DNA of 64,000 nt, from positions 1 through 64,000 of the forward strand of contig MBPM02000026.1 of the NCBI GenBank assembly GCA_001695595.3, in the 5' to 3' direction. Both the position numbers and the translations under genes were made by a program. Each line of letters opens with the position of its first letter. The stretch's first letter is position 1. Under the pieces are notes generated by a model, which saw only the letters and a list, made by a program, of their open reading frames with translations, was not told the origin of the DNA and ran no database searches. Source of the DNA: Plasmopara viticola. Lineage: Eukaryota; Oomycota; Peronosporomycetes; Peronosporales; Peronosporaceae. This document shows, in pieces, positions 23,252 to 36,130 of the stretch.

Positions 23252-25838
23252 GCGCTCGGTGTACATGTATCTCTGTCACTATCGTTGCAAATCGAGGCCA
23301 AGTGAAACCTGCCAATAATTTTGTCACTCCAAAGATCTAGACTAGAGTTTCATATCGCAGATACGCGATAGCGGCATCATCATCAGCTAGCAATGTGCTT
23401 GTCAGCAGCTTTAAAGTTGCTGCAGCGACACTACTTTCTCTGACCGCAACGCTCGAACTAGTGTAGAATAAGTAGGTATAGGTATTTAACAAATCGAAAA
23501 TGTCATTTCCATCTAGATTTTGCTATCGATTTCCATCAACGAGAAATTGGGTAAGCATAGTTGCAGCACCGAAGCTTTAAAGTAGCTAGACCCCTCATCC
23601 AGTTAGGGCAGGTTCATGTAGTGCAATATTCGGTATTATCACAAACCGTGCATGAAGTGTGGTCTAATCATTATTCGGTCGGAGATGCGGCTAGTTGCCA
23701 AAATGGAAACAGTACATTTGCAAAAGGGATTCTGTGAATGCTTGGCACTTAGACCGTGTTGTCATGCTTTTACGATTTCGTTCGACCTTGAGAGAAAACA
23801 GACTATCTAGCCTCTGGAACAGCACACATACATGCGTATTACTTATAAAGCGACCGGCCTTTTATACTATTTTATCGAGCTTTGAGTGCCTTCCATTTCG
23901 AATTTAACTATTTTAATTCGTCAAGCGTTCACGTCCACGTAAATATAATTAAAAAAAACTGCTTGTGTTGCAGATCGCCAACATTGTAACGTTACCGACG
24001 AGCCCAGCGACAGCTGGAATGCCGGAATTGGATGCGTGCGACGCAGTGCAGCTGCTGGGCAACCCTGTATAGTCGCAAATTGTTCGCCCATCGCCAGACT
24101 GTTAGAGGTCTACGCCTCGCGACACTTCAACATCCGTGCGTCGATGCTCACTCCCATCTCGATCCTCAGCTGGGTTCTTAAAATGTGCCAGAGTACATCC
24201 GCGCTAGATGTCTAAGTCGACCATGCTCCGTGGCGTGCGACTCAATTCTCCCATAATATCCTTAGCATTGTCCGTATAAAAACTTTGGCTCTAAAGAGGA
24301 CAACGCGACGTATAGACGAATTTTGTTCGAGTTTTTAATTTCGGACAAAATTCGTCCATCGTGCAATATACGTCGCGTTGTCAACTTCAGAAGAAGACGA
24401 TCGCAGAGTATATCTATTGTGATTATATCCATTGCGATTTATACCTGTAGCGTAGCGTATGTACAATCCATTCATCAGATATGAAGAACTGTCGCAGTAG
24501 GTTACTGATTAGATCGACAGACTCAGCTGTGGAGTCCATACTTCAGACCCCTCATTCAAATATGAAGTTAGGTATACAAGCGAAATCTGAGATGATTTAG
24601 ATCGATAAGAATTACGGTATGCGTAGAAATTTACAGACGCATGCACAGCTTCTAAATGGGTGGTAGAGCACGAGCTTAATTTTCATATTGAATATGTAAG
24701 GAAAAAATACCTTCACGTTTCCTTTAAAGTACATACGCCCTCTCATTGATGGATAGAAAATTTATTTACGCAGATAAAGACTGACGCAGTCGCTATCGCC
24801 CATGCTGCATCTACATACTGATCTCACGTAATTTCCCAAATAAAAATAACATTGACGAACTCTGTGCGTCTTGTGGGTTGCACAAAAGTACACGTTGCGG
24901 CTATAAAATGAGTGATGTGAGTATTTCGGATTTGACGGTGAAGCGAATTGTTTGCGTGGTATTTGAAACTGGCAAAAGAATGAAATGGACAGATTGAAGC
25001 GTGTACTAAGTAGTGCTTCAAAACCTTAATAACTATGGTACAGACGCTCTAAATGGTGCTAGTTTCGTTTGCAACGAACAATGAGCTGAAGTCGGCCCAA
25101 TCCTGATTTCAACACATTCAAAAGAATTAAACCCGCATTGATTCTAAGTGTTACTATCTTTTGGAGTCAGACAGGTAGCGATCTGTGAAATGGTAAAACA
25201 AGCTCACAAATTAGAATAAAGTGCTGCATTTCTTGAGTAACGTCACGCGTCTACTTTTAAGATGGGGCGCATGTTAGTTTCGAAGACGGCAGTGATTGTG
25301 TGTGATAATTGTAAGCACTAGATATGTCTAAAAGCTATCATTTTAAATATTTTGGCTCTTGGCTGTTTTGCCTCGTACGTGTCTTGTAACACGAAAGTTT
25401 TTGGACACTAAGTCTTTGACTTGCAGTTATTTGGTTAACTCGTCTCCTTCGAGTATGGAATCCCAATGTAATAGCGCTAGCAAAGAGTGAGGATGGGCTA
25501 ACTTATTCATGTAGAGCAGCACGTAGCGTTCTGAAAATCGAATGGCATTGTTTTGTGCAAGCTTAACGAGTAAGCACATGCTGTGGCACACACTGCATAG
25601 ACAGTCTACGACAACGCGATTCGCTCGCTCTGTTTACCTTCGGTCTTGGAATGATCCGTTGTGAACATGTCCTACTTAACGCTTAGCTTATATAGAACAC
25701 GTTTGAATAAGCTCGAAAAGAAAGGCCTCGTACGAAACAATTAACCCGAGGATCCATACTAACCATAGAAGCGTTCGCGGAATAGTGCTTGAATGCAAAG
25801 TACTTATAATTTAATTGTCGCCATTTCTTGAGCTTTTT
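23252..25838. other. Gene-poor spacer stretch around the 24.3-kb hairpin
   Basis: No frame with recognisable content. The foldback at 24,299-24,382 is the only structured element I see. Confidence 0.55.
24299..24382. repeat. Foldback/MITE-like imperfect hairpin
   Basis: GACAACGCGACGTATA (24,299-24,314) pairs with TATACGTCGCGTTGTC (24,367-24,382). GACGAATTTTGT pairs with ACAAAATTCGTC nearer the loop. A 10-nt bulge (CATCGTGCAA) is on the right side and the loop is AT-rich. It has the shape of a very short terminal-inverted-repeat element. No target duplication was clear. Confidence 0.7.
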
Positions 25839-25852
25839 GTATGATTTTGATA

Positions 25853-26173
25853 TTGTATTGTATTACGTTATCGCGTTGCCAAATTATGCACGTGCTAGGC
25901 TCAGTCTGGCTAGTCCACGGCATAGAGTGGTGTCCGCATACGTCGGGTTTCGTTCGGCGGGCAGTGCAGCCAGCACCGAGGTCGTGAGGGTCTTCCATTA
26001 TTTTGTTTAACTCTGACTTGGTAAGAGCCCATGTGGCGTCCTGGTGCTGGAGACCGTCGCGTCGATGGTGAGACTCGTTAGAGACCTGCAGATGCCCGAG
26101 AGCACCTGCTCGAAGCGCGCGAGCATTTAGCCCCCGCGCTTGGAAGGAGGGCGTCATCCCAACCTTTTCCGTA
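25853..26173 (-). mobile_element. SINE-like retroposon, copy B (full length, older)
   Basis: Reverse-strand copy of the element at 56,196. The tail appears on the plus strand as TATTGTATTGTATTACG at 25,851-25,867 and the 5' end lies near 26,170. A decayed target duplication is visible: GTATGATTTTGATA at 25,839-25,852 against GCATGAGTTTGATA at 26,174-26,187 (12 of 14 match). The mismatches suggest this insertion is older than the copy at 56,196. Confidence 0.82.
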
Positions 26174-26187
26174 GCATGAGTTTGATA

Positions 26188-29100
26188 ATATTACCAATTA
26201 TTTTTTAAGACCAAAATAATCAGTATACGCTTAAGTAAATTTAGTAATTCAATGAGTAGTTACTGTTAAACCAAACATAACCATTCTTATTGAACGGCAA
26301 CACAATGACATGACAAGATCGCTTAGAACTTGGCACACTTTGCATCCGTAACGGCCCACATAACTAAATTGGTCCACCGAAAGAGGGTTCATATCAACTT
26401 ATACGCCTTCTCTTGACCATAATAGCGCCAAGCGGTGCAGAAGATACGAAGTTCTAATACATCACCACGAGGAGCTATTACATTTAGTGGGAAACCTTAT
26501 TTAGTGCTGTAATGCAACAGCTCGACTTCTATCGGTAGTTAAGTAACCTCGCGCTATATCGCACCAAAAATCTATGCTCCATTTTCTTGATCTCCAGAGC
26601 CTCAAACATAGTCACACATGTCATCTCCGGGCTGATTTGATACAAATAGGTCACTGGTGTTACACGAGTTGTCTTTCAGTCTGGGCGACGGATGCAACAT
26701 CAACCAAAGGATTCTGTTTTTCAAGTATGTACTTCATCTTGGAGCCATATTCTACTTTTAGAGGAGCCACATGTTTGTTCCCTGCGAAAGGGAGCGCGAC
26801 GAATTTGTGGTGCATAGTGACTCATGATTCACATACCCAACCCTGTGGTTCGAGTGATAAGTCGCTCGACCCGTGTTCTGGCCCGATACTTATATGATCC
26901 AAACTAAGGCAGCTGGAAATAGGTTGCTAAAGTGGACGAGCAATCACACCCAAAGAGCGTAATTGCCCTACCATCCCGAACTTAGATGGGTGCGTACCAG
27001 TTTGGTCGTCTGGACTCCCACTGACCAACAAATCTCCGTAGGTTACGGATTACAAAAGGATTTGGATTGCTAGCAGTGTCCCGCGGTAGAAACATCTAAG
27101 TTTAGCATGATCCGGTTGCTATCAGAATTTGGACATATCACAGATGGCTCATGGCTAGCAGAGCAATCTATCGCATAAGGACTCATTATGTATACAGATC
27201 GCGCATGGCTCAAAGTCTACCTACAATTATTAAGACCATTGTAGATAGCATTTTCTCACAGATAGATTAGCCTTTTACAGCAGCTTTAAGCACGATCACC
27301 CTAACTCGCCTTGCAGCGTCAGTTTGTAGTAGAGCCTTACCAAAGCCAAAGTCCGGCGCGTAAAGCAGTAGATGTGGTACCGTCATGCCAGGGCATGCAC
27401 CTGTTTAGTTTTTTCTTGACTCTGTCAAGCGTCTTCTGATGCCTAATCTCCAAAATCATACTGTGTCCCTAAGAAGCTTGAGCAGTGAACCAGTTCTACA
27501 TTATTAGCATCGTACTTGTGACAATAATCAGCCAGTCAAGCCCTTTCATTAGAATTTTGGCTCGAACGAACCAGCCAATCCACAGGGTTTTGACACTTAA
27601 AAATCTACCGAAAGGCTATGCTTTAATAGACCCACCCTTTAAAGGATTTTCTTTCGTGCCTAAGGAACACGCATCTGCATCAAAATAAAGTGTTCACTCG
27701 CGTAAAGTGCGCATGCACTTGAGCGCTGCTTGCAAATGGACTATGTAAGTTTTAACATTTGTATACACGTGATTTGTACGACGAACAAAACATGCTTTTA
27801 TCGAGTATGTCTTTATTTTTTTCTTATGGGCTGTAATCGATTACGGCACTAGACAGTATTGTGTCGTTGGCGTACTGTATAGCACTTGAGGCATGATCAA
27901 TCACTTCTAGAGCATATCATTTGGAGTGCTGATTGCGATCAATGGTTCTCCACTTCCTTGCATGTAGAATTGATATAATATGTCGACTTAGTCAAATGCA
28001 CCTTATATTGTGAATCACACCAACTCTTTTGCAGCACTTCCTTCAAATAACCGGCGTCTGTGCCGGTGCGGTTGCCAGATTTGGCTTAGTATTATCGTGT
28101 ACATTGCGCCGCTTGTACCTTTGTCCTCTGAAAAAAAATATTCACGTAAATAAGGAATTGATTAATAACTTAATGCATCGCCGATCCACGCAGTTTTAGA
28201 TTTTTAAAAAAAATTCAATCTGTTCACCTCTACCTGGAGGTAACGCAAAAGGCAAGTTCCGTGGTACTAAACTCCATAAAAACATGATACGGATGATTCA
28301 AAGGATAAAAGAACTGTTTCGTACATGAAGTGTAAGCTCTGCCATGAACATTATGTCCAGTTTAAGTAGAGCATTCACTGACAATAAAACCTAGGCTCTG
28401 ATTTTCTTGAACCGTAACGCTGTTTCTCTTCATCAGTCTATACATCTAGAAGCTGTAGCCAAGTTTTGACCTGTCGATCATTGTTTAAGACGAGTTGTCC
28501 TGCACTGCTCAATGAGCGCCATGCGTGGTCGATGTTTTCTTCTCGAGCTGGCGAGACGCCCCGCGCCGTATTGGTCTCTCCACGATTATGCATTTTGGCA
28601 CAAGCTTTTTACGTTGGTACTGAGCAAAAAATAAGTTTAAAATATCGAAATATGCATCGCTCCATATGCATTGATAGGGAATTACCTTGGATGCTCCGGC
28701 CTTTCATCTACGAAGTCACGCCAGACATACACTAAGTGCTGTCTTTGACGAGCGTTAGTCAGTGAGCTCCGTTTCACTTAATGTGTATCGTCTGGGTTAT
28801 GCCTTTGAAATCTTTGCCTACAACCCACCACACACCTTGAACGGTACGCAGTGAGCGCTATTTTATCTTTGGTGAGTTATGCATCAGCTTTACTTGGGTG
28901 CAGAAGCGCTTTTGGTGCGGACACTGGACCGATTAGAATAGCGTGTTGGACATTGAAATGTCGGTAGAGAACACTAATGGTACTGGGGAAAAGCGTCTGT
29001 AGCCTGCAGAGCCACATCAACTACTAAGGGGCGCTTGTTAGACACAGTACTTGCTGCAAGACATGGCTACTTTTTTTAGCTTTAAGCTGAATCAAAATGG

Positions 29101-32100
29101 GTGAGCCCTATCAGTGGCACCCAGAAAGAGCGTCGGTCCAAGTCAGATACATCACTCGCTGGATTCGGTGGAAGGTGTGGTCGATTTTCTGTCGAGGTGT
29201 CATGGGTGAGACTTTGCCCTTTCACGTAGAAAGAACAAGGCTCATCTTCGCGAGAAGCAAAGCGGGTGGCAATCGAGGTGTTTGATCTCCAGTTAGCCTA
29301 AACTTCGTGACCCTTTAGCTCCGCCGAACCAAGAAAAAGGTCAAACCTCGCATCCAGATCCGGGATCTAAAAGCATTAAGTCCTATTAGAATTAAGGAAC
29401 CTCACACCAAAATCTACCGAGTGTAGGTACAGTGCCTGCTTGGATAATTGTGTAATTACCATACGTAGCGCATTACTTATGAACAAATTTTTCGACAGCG
29501 GCATCCAGGTTAGAAGTCCGACGCCCTGATAGTCTATGGCTAACAAAAATTCTTCACGGTTGCCTCAGCAACGAGCACACCAGGTTTGGAAGTATAATTC
29601 ACCTTAAAAATCACGAATCTTATATTATACCCTACAACATCTGTAAATTCGATAAATTCAGTTAATGCTGGCATCCAAGACGACTGGTCGGCTTTGATTT
29701 CGACTAAGTTTTGTACGATAGTGACGATTTGCGTTTCTCCTACCAAATTTAAAGCAACGACATCCATTAGACAGGGTGGCCGTTGCATGCAGCCAAAACT
29801 TTTTTTATAAAATTCGGCTCTTGCTGAAAGATAATCAAAGAAATGGTGGCTTCTCGTGCACGACAGGCACTTAATTGCTATTTACACCACCGTGCCCCAC
29901 TCACAAAATAATTTATGTGCATTTTACGAGTCATCGATAAACACAGAAAAGTGAAATTCGTATTAGATAAATTCAAGCTGCCTTCTATTGCACAAGCCAA
30001 TCCTTTTAAAAACGAAGTGAGCCCCCGCTTACCGGAAGATTGTATACCTTCGTGCACGACTCCTTTGTGCAAGGTTTAATAAAATCGTCACAAAAATTAC
30101 TGAAAGAAATTTCTAGCTGGCTGACAAGACTGGTCACTTCGATTAAGTCTTTAAATCAATGTTTGCGACACTTACGTTCGGGTCCACCCGTATAATATAA
30201 GCGCTAAGACATTCAGTCCCATCATACCTGGTAGCATTTTCTTGTTTCTCGAACATGAAATTTTAAATGTCTGACTTACACCCAATTAGACGAAGGTCTT
30301 AGATGTATTGCTGGATCATGCGTCCTTTCGATCTGACGATGGTCAAGCGGAAAGTCTTGCGCTGCGGAAATTGTCAGCGAAGTTTCTTGTAACACATACA
30401 CTGCGTCGGCTCAGAACTGTCAAGCTAATTAAGTACTAATGGCACGCGCCCTTACCGACATTGTTTTGCGTGGGCAACTCTCTTGCGCGCTATAGGGCTA
30501 AATAGATTAAAGCAAACATTTTATTGTACTCGATACGCACCAGGATCGTCACCATTTTTATCGGTCAATTTGCAATCTGAAGCTTGCAATTGCTACAAGA
30601 CTGCTTAAAGCATTGACAAATAAAATCTGTTTTCTTGCTGTCTTACCTTGATAACAATGCAAAGAGTTCTTTAGAGGCCAGTTAATGATCCTGATTTGCT
30701 TCATACTCGAGCAAGAATCTTAATTGGACTTTTCCTGGTGTTTAAAATACCTCAGAATAAGTAAGTTAGACTAATCGACTTCTTTGCTCTATAGTGGGGT
30801 CTTAACACCATGCGTGGCTAAATGTAAAAGAGTTTTTGTCTGGTTATGGCATCGTTAAGCAAGTTCACAACTTCGTCTTTAATATACGCGAAGTTTACGC
30901 GCTCTTGTTTGTGCGCGCGGGCCTTAAATTCCTTGTATAGGTAATTGGTCTTACGTTACGCGAGGACTACAAGGTGTCCTTCTCAAGAGCCGGTGCTTGA
31001 GCCGTGACACTAAAGATCGACGTTATCGCTGATTTACAGCCGTTAGTTTCCTACTAAATTGCAGCATACTCCTACCAACCTGAATGCATTGAATGTGGTA
31101 ATTGACACTCCTTACCGCGCGCCTCCAAAACTGTCCATCTTTGCTACGATGCGTGTGAGACAGATGATCCGAAAGGACTAAGGCCAGTAAATACAAGCTT
31201 CTTATTGGTTTAACCGAAAAATGGTGACTTCCAATTTCTAAAATCGATTGCCACCGTATCGCGGGCGGGGCGGCATTAACTTTCGCTTCACTATTTGTGT
31301 TATCATGTTTGCGATAACACGGTCAAGTAGCGGTTCTCGTAAGCTCTTAACTTGTCGGTCACGCAATCAGTCGAAGCTTTCTTTATGTTCAAATAAAACA
31401 TAAGCGCATACTTTTGACGCGATGGCTCTGAGCACTGCTTGGTATGCTTTCCAGTATTTACTCCGTATCTCTTTTTGCCTTTGCTACTTTAACAGCGTGA
31501 ATGGAGTGTCTTGGCTGAACCTTTTATCAATCAGTCGATCTAGGACGCTTTGAAGCAAGCAAGTAAGATCTATTGACAACCGCATGATCCTTGTTGGGCG
31601 ATAAACCAGCGCGAGAGACCATTTTGTCCTCAAGCACATAAATGAAGGCGCGAGGCTTTAGAGTAGCGATCTATGCTCTCAAAGCTTCGCCGGCTATTTG
31701 TCTACCAGCGCTATTTCGAATTTAGTCGAGTACATAATTAACCCATGTCAAATTTAGCAAATGTGCTCACGCAATTGATTGCGGCTTCAAGCTTAGACTA
31801 ACTCCCGGAGAGAATCCAAGGAGGAGTACCCAGCGCCGGAATCCACAATAACCCGAGCTAATTCCTCGTCAAATACGAGAGTCAATTTCTTGCCGGAGTG
31901 TAGTGCCTATCTCTGTGACGCAAAGCGGAGCAAATATAAGACTACAACATTATGTAATGAAGCTGTGATCAGTATATATAGCACAGTTAACTTCATAATT
32001 GAGTTTAGCATCTTCGTTGTATCAATGGAGTTGGGTTGGGTAATAAATTATAAAATTTGGAACCGTGCACGCTTGCAAGCTCAAGTTGATTGCATTACAA

Positions 32101-35100
32101 AATGAAGTTGCGTGGACTGTATAAGGAGCAACAAATGTCTCGGTGTTAAGCTTGCAAGATTCGACTTGACCGCGAAGAGCTCGCGGTATAGCATTAAAAG
32201 GATTGAACTTAGGCCCACAGATTAAAGTTTTACACATGCAGCTAGCTTAGCGAAATGCTAGAAGCAGACATCCTACATCGTCTACGGTGCGTTGGCGCAA
32301 TTGGTAAGTACTTGTTCAAGTACTAACCAATTTTGACAGCACACAGCTGATGAAGAAAAGAAGGGGTGCAGAGACTTAACGCTTCTACGTAGGAGACCTT
32401 AAGCTATATAATGTCCAATCGAATCAAAAGTTAACTTTTGTCAATTGACATATGCTGCTATATACTCTGTCGTACCGAGATCACACTGTGGATTACAATG
32501 AATAAGCATGTTGAAAAGTATTCAGTCCTCATAGATGACTGCTTACTATCTAGTTTTAAGGGCGCCGAAGTTTGCACTAGAGTGGAAATCGTAAGTTCGA
32601 TGTGGTTTATCATATTGATCAATCAAACACCTTTGCTATCGCAAATGTTGTAGCAATAGTACCCTAACATATATATGTGACCAACATTCAGCTTCGTACT
32701 ATCTCACTTCATTGCCAGTAATAAAAGCTTGTTAGGTACTAGAAGCCATCCTTGTTTTGTAGCGAACCGAATTTTAGTAGAATACACAGTTTCTTGTAAG
32801 GCCCTTTGCATTCCCCATTCTGATCTAAGAGCGATGGGGGCAACAGTCAGCATGCCATATCTTATGTGATGAGCTTGGCCATTGATTTGTCCACGTGAAG
32901 TCATCAATGCGTCTTGTGATGTTAAAATACGAATTTCTCGGTTTGTCATATTACAAATTCTCATCGCTGAAAGCGATGAATCAGGTTGGGTCTTTCTGCT
33001 ATTGCCGCCTTTACCCACGATGAGAGTTCAAATCAATGGCTTTAAATTAAAGGCTCTGTATGTTCCACGAACGCTTTCGTCTACAGCGCTGTAATCACAG
33101 CAGACTAAAGCGTGGATTGCTCAAAAGTGCGTCGGCAAGTCCATTTAGCCTTATTGGCTTTTACTCGGAAGTTGTTTATGGCAGCCATATTGCCATGCAT
33201 TGCGACAAGTGAGGTGTATATCTCGCCGTTCCCAAGGATGAGTGGTCTTAAAGGAATACAAGAGCCTTAAGCTTGCAGTGACTTTAATAGTGTAGGCAGG
33301 TATATCCGTGTTGTAAGCAGGGCAATTACGTTCGGCAGCCCTCAGTAGCCTGGACTAGAATGAGATGGCTCGTTCTCATCGAGCTAAACTAATGCGCAGC
33401 CGATAGCAGTCTGAAGTGTCGCAAATGACGCCAAAAGGCTTTGTCATCCAGCAAAGTCAAAAGTGGTGTGACACCGAACATTTTTTTGAAAATGAACAAA
33501 GCGTTCTGGTGCTGGCTTTGCTGACGTCGTTTCTCAGAAAATCGGATAAACACTAATTAATGCCCGTACACCCAGCACTATGTAGTAATGATTCTTGTTT
33601 CAATTTGCTGAAAAAGACCAAGCCGTAATGGCTCTTAATATAGCTGCTTCAAAAAAGTATGTCAGCGATTACAGCCTCCTTTTCCGCAGGAATACATTTG
33701 TAGATGTTGACATAAGAGTAATTCGCCCACGCAACCTAGAAAAATTGCTATAGGTAGCCAAAATGAATTCTTATACTCGACTGACCACCTTTATGCATAA
33801 CATTTGTCTAAGTCCTCTTGGTTGCGATTTTTAAGGTCATAATAACTGGCTCACTGGGCAATTTTCCTTACTACGTCCTTGCAGAATCACTAGCTACTCC
33901 CAAAGTATCTCGGTAGTTGTACTAAGCGTCAAAAAGGGTACATGAATTTGTCGATCCATGTCCATCTTCAAATCTAATGCGCTTTTAAAGGTGTCGTCGT
34001 ACATGTTGTTCGATGGCAAGCCTTCCTTGTAATCGATGCCTGTTCTGGCACAATCATTCTGTACGCACGACGTTTTACTTGAAAGTCAATAACATAAATA
34101 CAGTGACGAGTGCTATTGCGTTATGGTAATCTTTGTTTTCTTGACGAAAAGGTAATTTAATCGGTCGCCTGGGAACTGAATTGCGATTCTTTCGTGGCAA
34201 CAGCCACTGCATGTTGACATAACTTCGTAGGGCAGTTCTTTACGAAACCACGCTTTTAGATGAAAACCTCAATGTTGGATCTATATATCAGTTTTCGAGC
34301 AAAGAATTCCGGAGCTTTGACAAACGCTGATCCAAAATGGAAAGGAAGTTTCCTACAGGGAGAATCGATGACATCTTCGACTTAGACAGAAATTTTATTT
34401 GTGCTTTCAAGAATCTTTTTAAAAACACTACCTTTGAGCCAGGAATTTATAGCTTCGACTTAATGAAGGCTCAAACGCTCTCACATCTTTGGCAATGTCT
34501 CTAATTGTAGCGGCCTACCATGCCGGCGCAATCGCTTAAGCAATGAATATTTTTCTGTCAGCCGCGACTGTGTTCGTGACAGCGAGGGATCAACATAGTA
34601 ACGCATTTCGGCTCTCTTCTTGCAGAAATGCGCCACACGTTTGAGGTAGAACAGTATTTGCGCTTTTGGTAGGTGGTGCATCCAGTAGTAATTGACTGCG
34701 CACTGATATGTAATTTCTGAGTTGTCTGTGTACCTGCAAATCCAGCTTTTGGAGAAGCCGTGCATGACTCATCATAATAATTTGAGCGGGGTCATGTGGC
34801 AAATGCTTGTAAACTTTATGCCCAAATCGAATCGAATCAGTTCTCGTCCTCGTCTTTGCATATAATCAAACATTGCATGTCGATGCTAAGAGCGACATTT
34901 TACTCCGTTCTGCTAATAAAATCATATTCAAATATATTTAGGTCGTAGAAATGCTTAAACCGTCTATAAGAGTACAAACCGACATTCCGCAAAACCTGTT
35001 CGATCTATGAGATCGACCACTATCGTTTGTTAGAGCTCAACACTTGCTCGATGCGATAGAGTTTGCTACAACTCAAAGTTTGGTCATGATTTCAACTAGT

Positions 35101-35870
35101 TGAGCATACGACCGACGAGCCACTAACAATTGTTTTCCTTTGAGAGCTACTAGGCTCCCAAGGAATAAGTTACTAGGGCGTAAATCAACTACACATGTAC
35201 CAAAAAAGGGGGTCAGGCACGAGATCGGCATACGCAATACCGTGCCATCAGCAACGATGTTTGGCACGAGGGCAAACACGCCGAAAAGGCAAATAATGAC
35301 ATCACGATACCCGCACTCATTACTGTATTTCTATGATCAAAAGTCAAACAGAGAAATGATGAGTTGCCAATGCGGGTAATAAGCCCAATAGTACACTAGT
35401 ACTTGCATGCACGTGAACTTCATCAGATAGAGCTCAGCAACAGGATTATTAAGCTTTGTATAGTGCATTGAATTTGCCTTATCCGTACGAGGAGCCCCTT
35501 ACCGCGGTTACTTCGCCTAGAAGTATACTTTATGAGTGGATAGTGATGTTGCCAAAGCCATCTCACTCCAGTGAAGCTTTGCCCAAAGATCTTTTAGGGT
35601 AAACTCGTACATTGCCGCCGAAAGAAATTGGTCGGCGTTACGTGTAGCAAGAAAATCGCGCAGGTCCAGTGCTGACTCTGCGGTCTCGCGCACTCTCTGG
35701 AAAATTTATTGAGAGAGTATATCGGTGGTGCTGACCAGGATGCTTCTGACAACATCAAGGAAAGCCTTGCGACTGTTTTTCTCTGGCGCGTCGGCCGAAA
35801 ACACCGGTTGGAACTTCTACAACTTGATGAGAGCGGTCATGTGTGAGTCATCTTGCTCCTGTCCAGCTTA
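26188..35870. other. Long gene-poor spacer stretch
   Basis: Decayed AT-rich DNA. Weak coding-like islands are a reverse frame at 29,540-29,788 (VVALNLVGETQIVTIVQNL), a reverse piece near 30,840-30,960 (YLYKEFKARAHKQERVNFAY), and a reverse piece near 33,905-34,075 (TGIDYKEGLPSNNMYDDTF). None could be assigned. A VHFEVERTHLMFA-like phrase near 2,060 recurs as LPFHVERTRLIFA near 29,215, perhaps an old dispersed repeat. Confidence 0.5.
27485..27688 (+). CDS. Candidate small secreted peptide (67 aa)
   Basis: MNQFYIISIVLVTIISQSS is a plausible signal peptide. It is followed by RILARTNQPIHRVLTLKNL and a Pro/Gly/Phe-containing C-terminus (ALIDPPFKGFSFVPKEH). No cysteine. The sequence near residue 33-38 is not a true RxLR motif. 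In AT-rich gene-poor DNA a frame this short may be chance; only the hydrophobic leader supports it. Confidence 0.25.
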   Translation: MNQFYIISIVLVTIISQSSPFIRILARTNQPIHRVLTLKNLPKGYALIDPPFKGFSFVPKEHASASK

Positions 35871-35873
35871 GAG

Positions 35874-36130
35874 CTGATGAACAAAAGTACTCCATTTATG
35901 ACAAAAAGTTGCTTGCCATCAAACACACACTGGTAAAATGTTGAGTGCATCTTAAATGCTTCTAAATTCTAGTGCCATACTTTAATCGGGATGGCGATGA
36001 ATACGCCCAACTTGCTTCGTCGAATGACTGAATGGTTGTATATCTTTGCAAATTATAATGATGCGCTACATTATAAACGAAACAAGCTCATAGTGCACGC
36101 CGAAACTCATTTGCTCAGACCTGACGATGG
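35874..36130 (+). pseudogene. Ty3/gypsy-type RNase H relic
   Basis: DEQKYSIYDKKLLAIKHTL matches the start of the retroelement RNase H domain (consensus like Y..YEKELLAIV.AL.KW). About 45 codons on, in another frame, WLYIFANYNDALHYKRNK and HAETHLLRPD match its end (W...FANYNF.I.YK.G ... ADALSRRPD). Several stops and shifts lie between. No LTRs, reverse transcriptase or integrase could be recognised around it, so only a fragment remains. Confidence 0.6.

Noticed and set aside
26940..27060. 5S rRNA-like phrase (CATCCCGAACTTAGATGGGTGCG)
   Set aside because: Only a short local resemblance; the rest of the 5S sequence and its control boxes are absent.
27485..27688. RxLR effector motif in the small peptide
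   Set aside because: The sequences near RILARTN and HRVLTLK do not fit R-x-L-R, and no EER-type motif follows.
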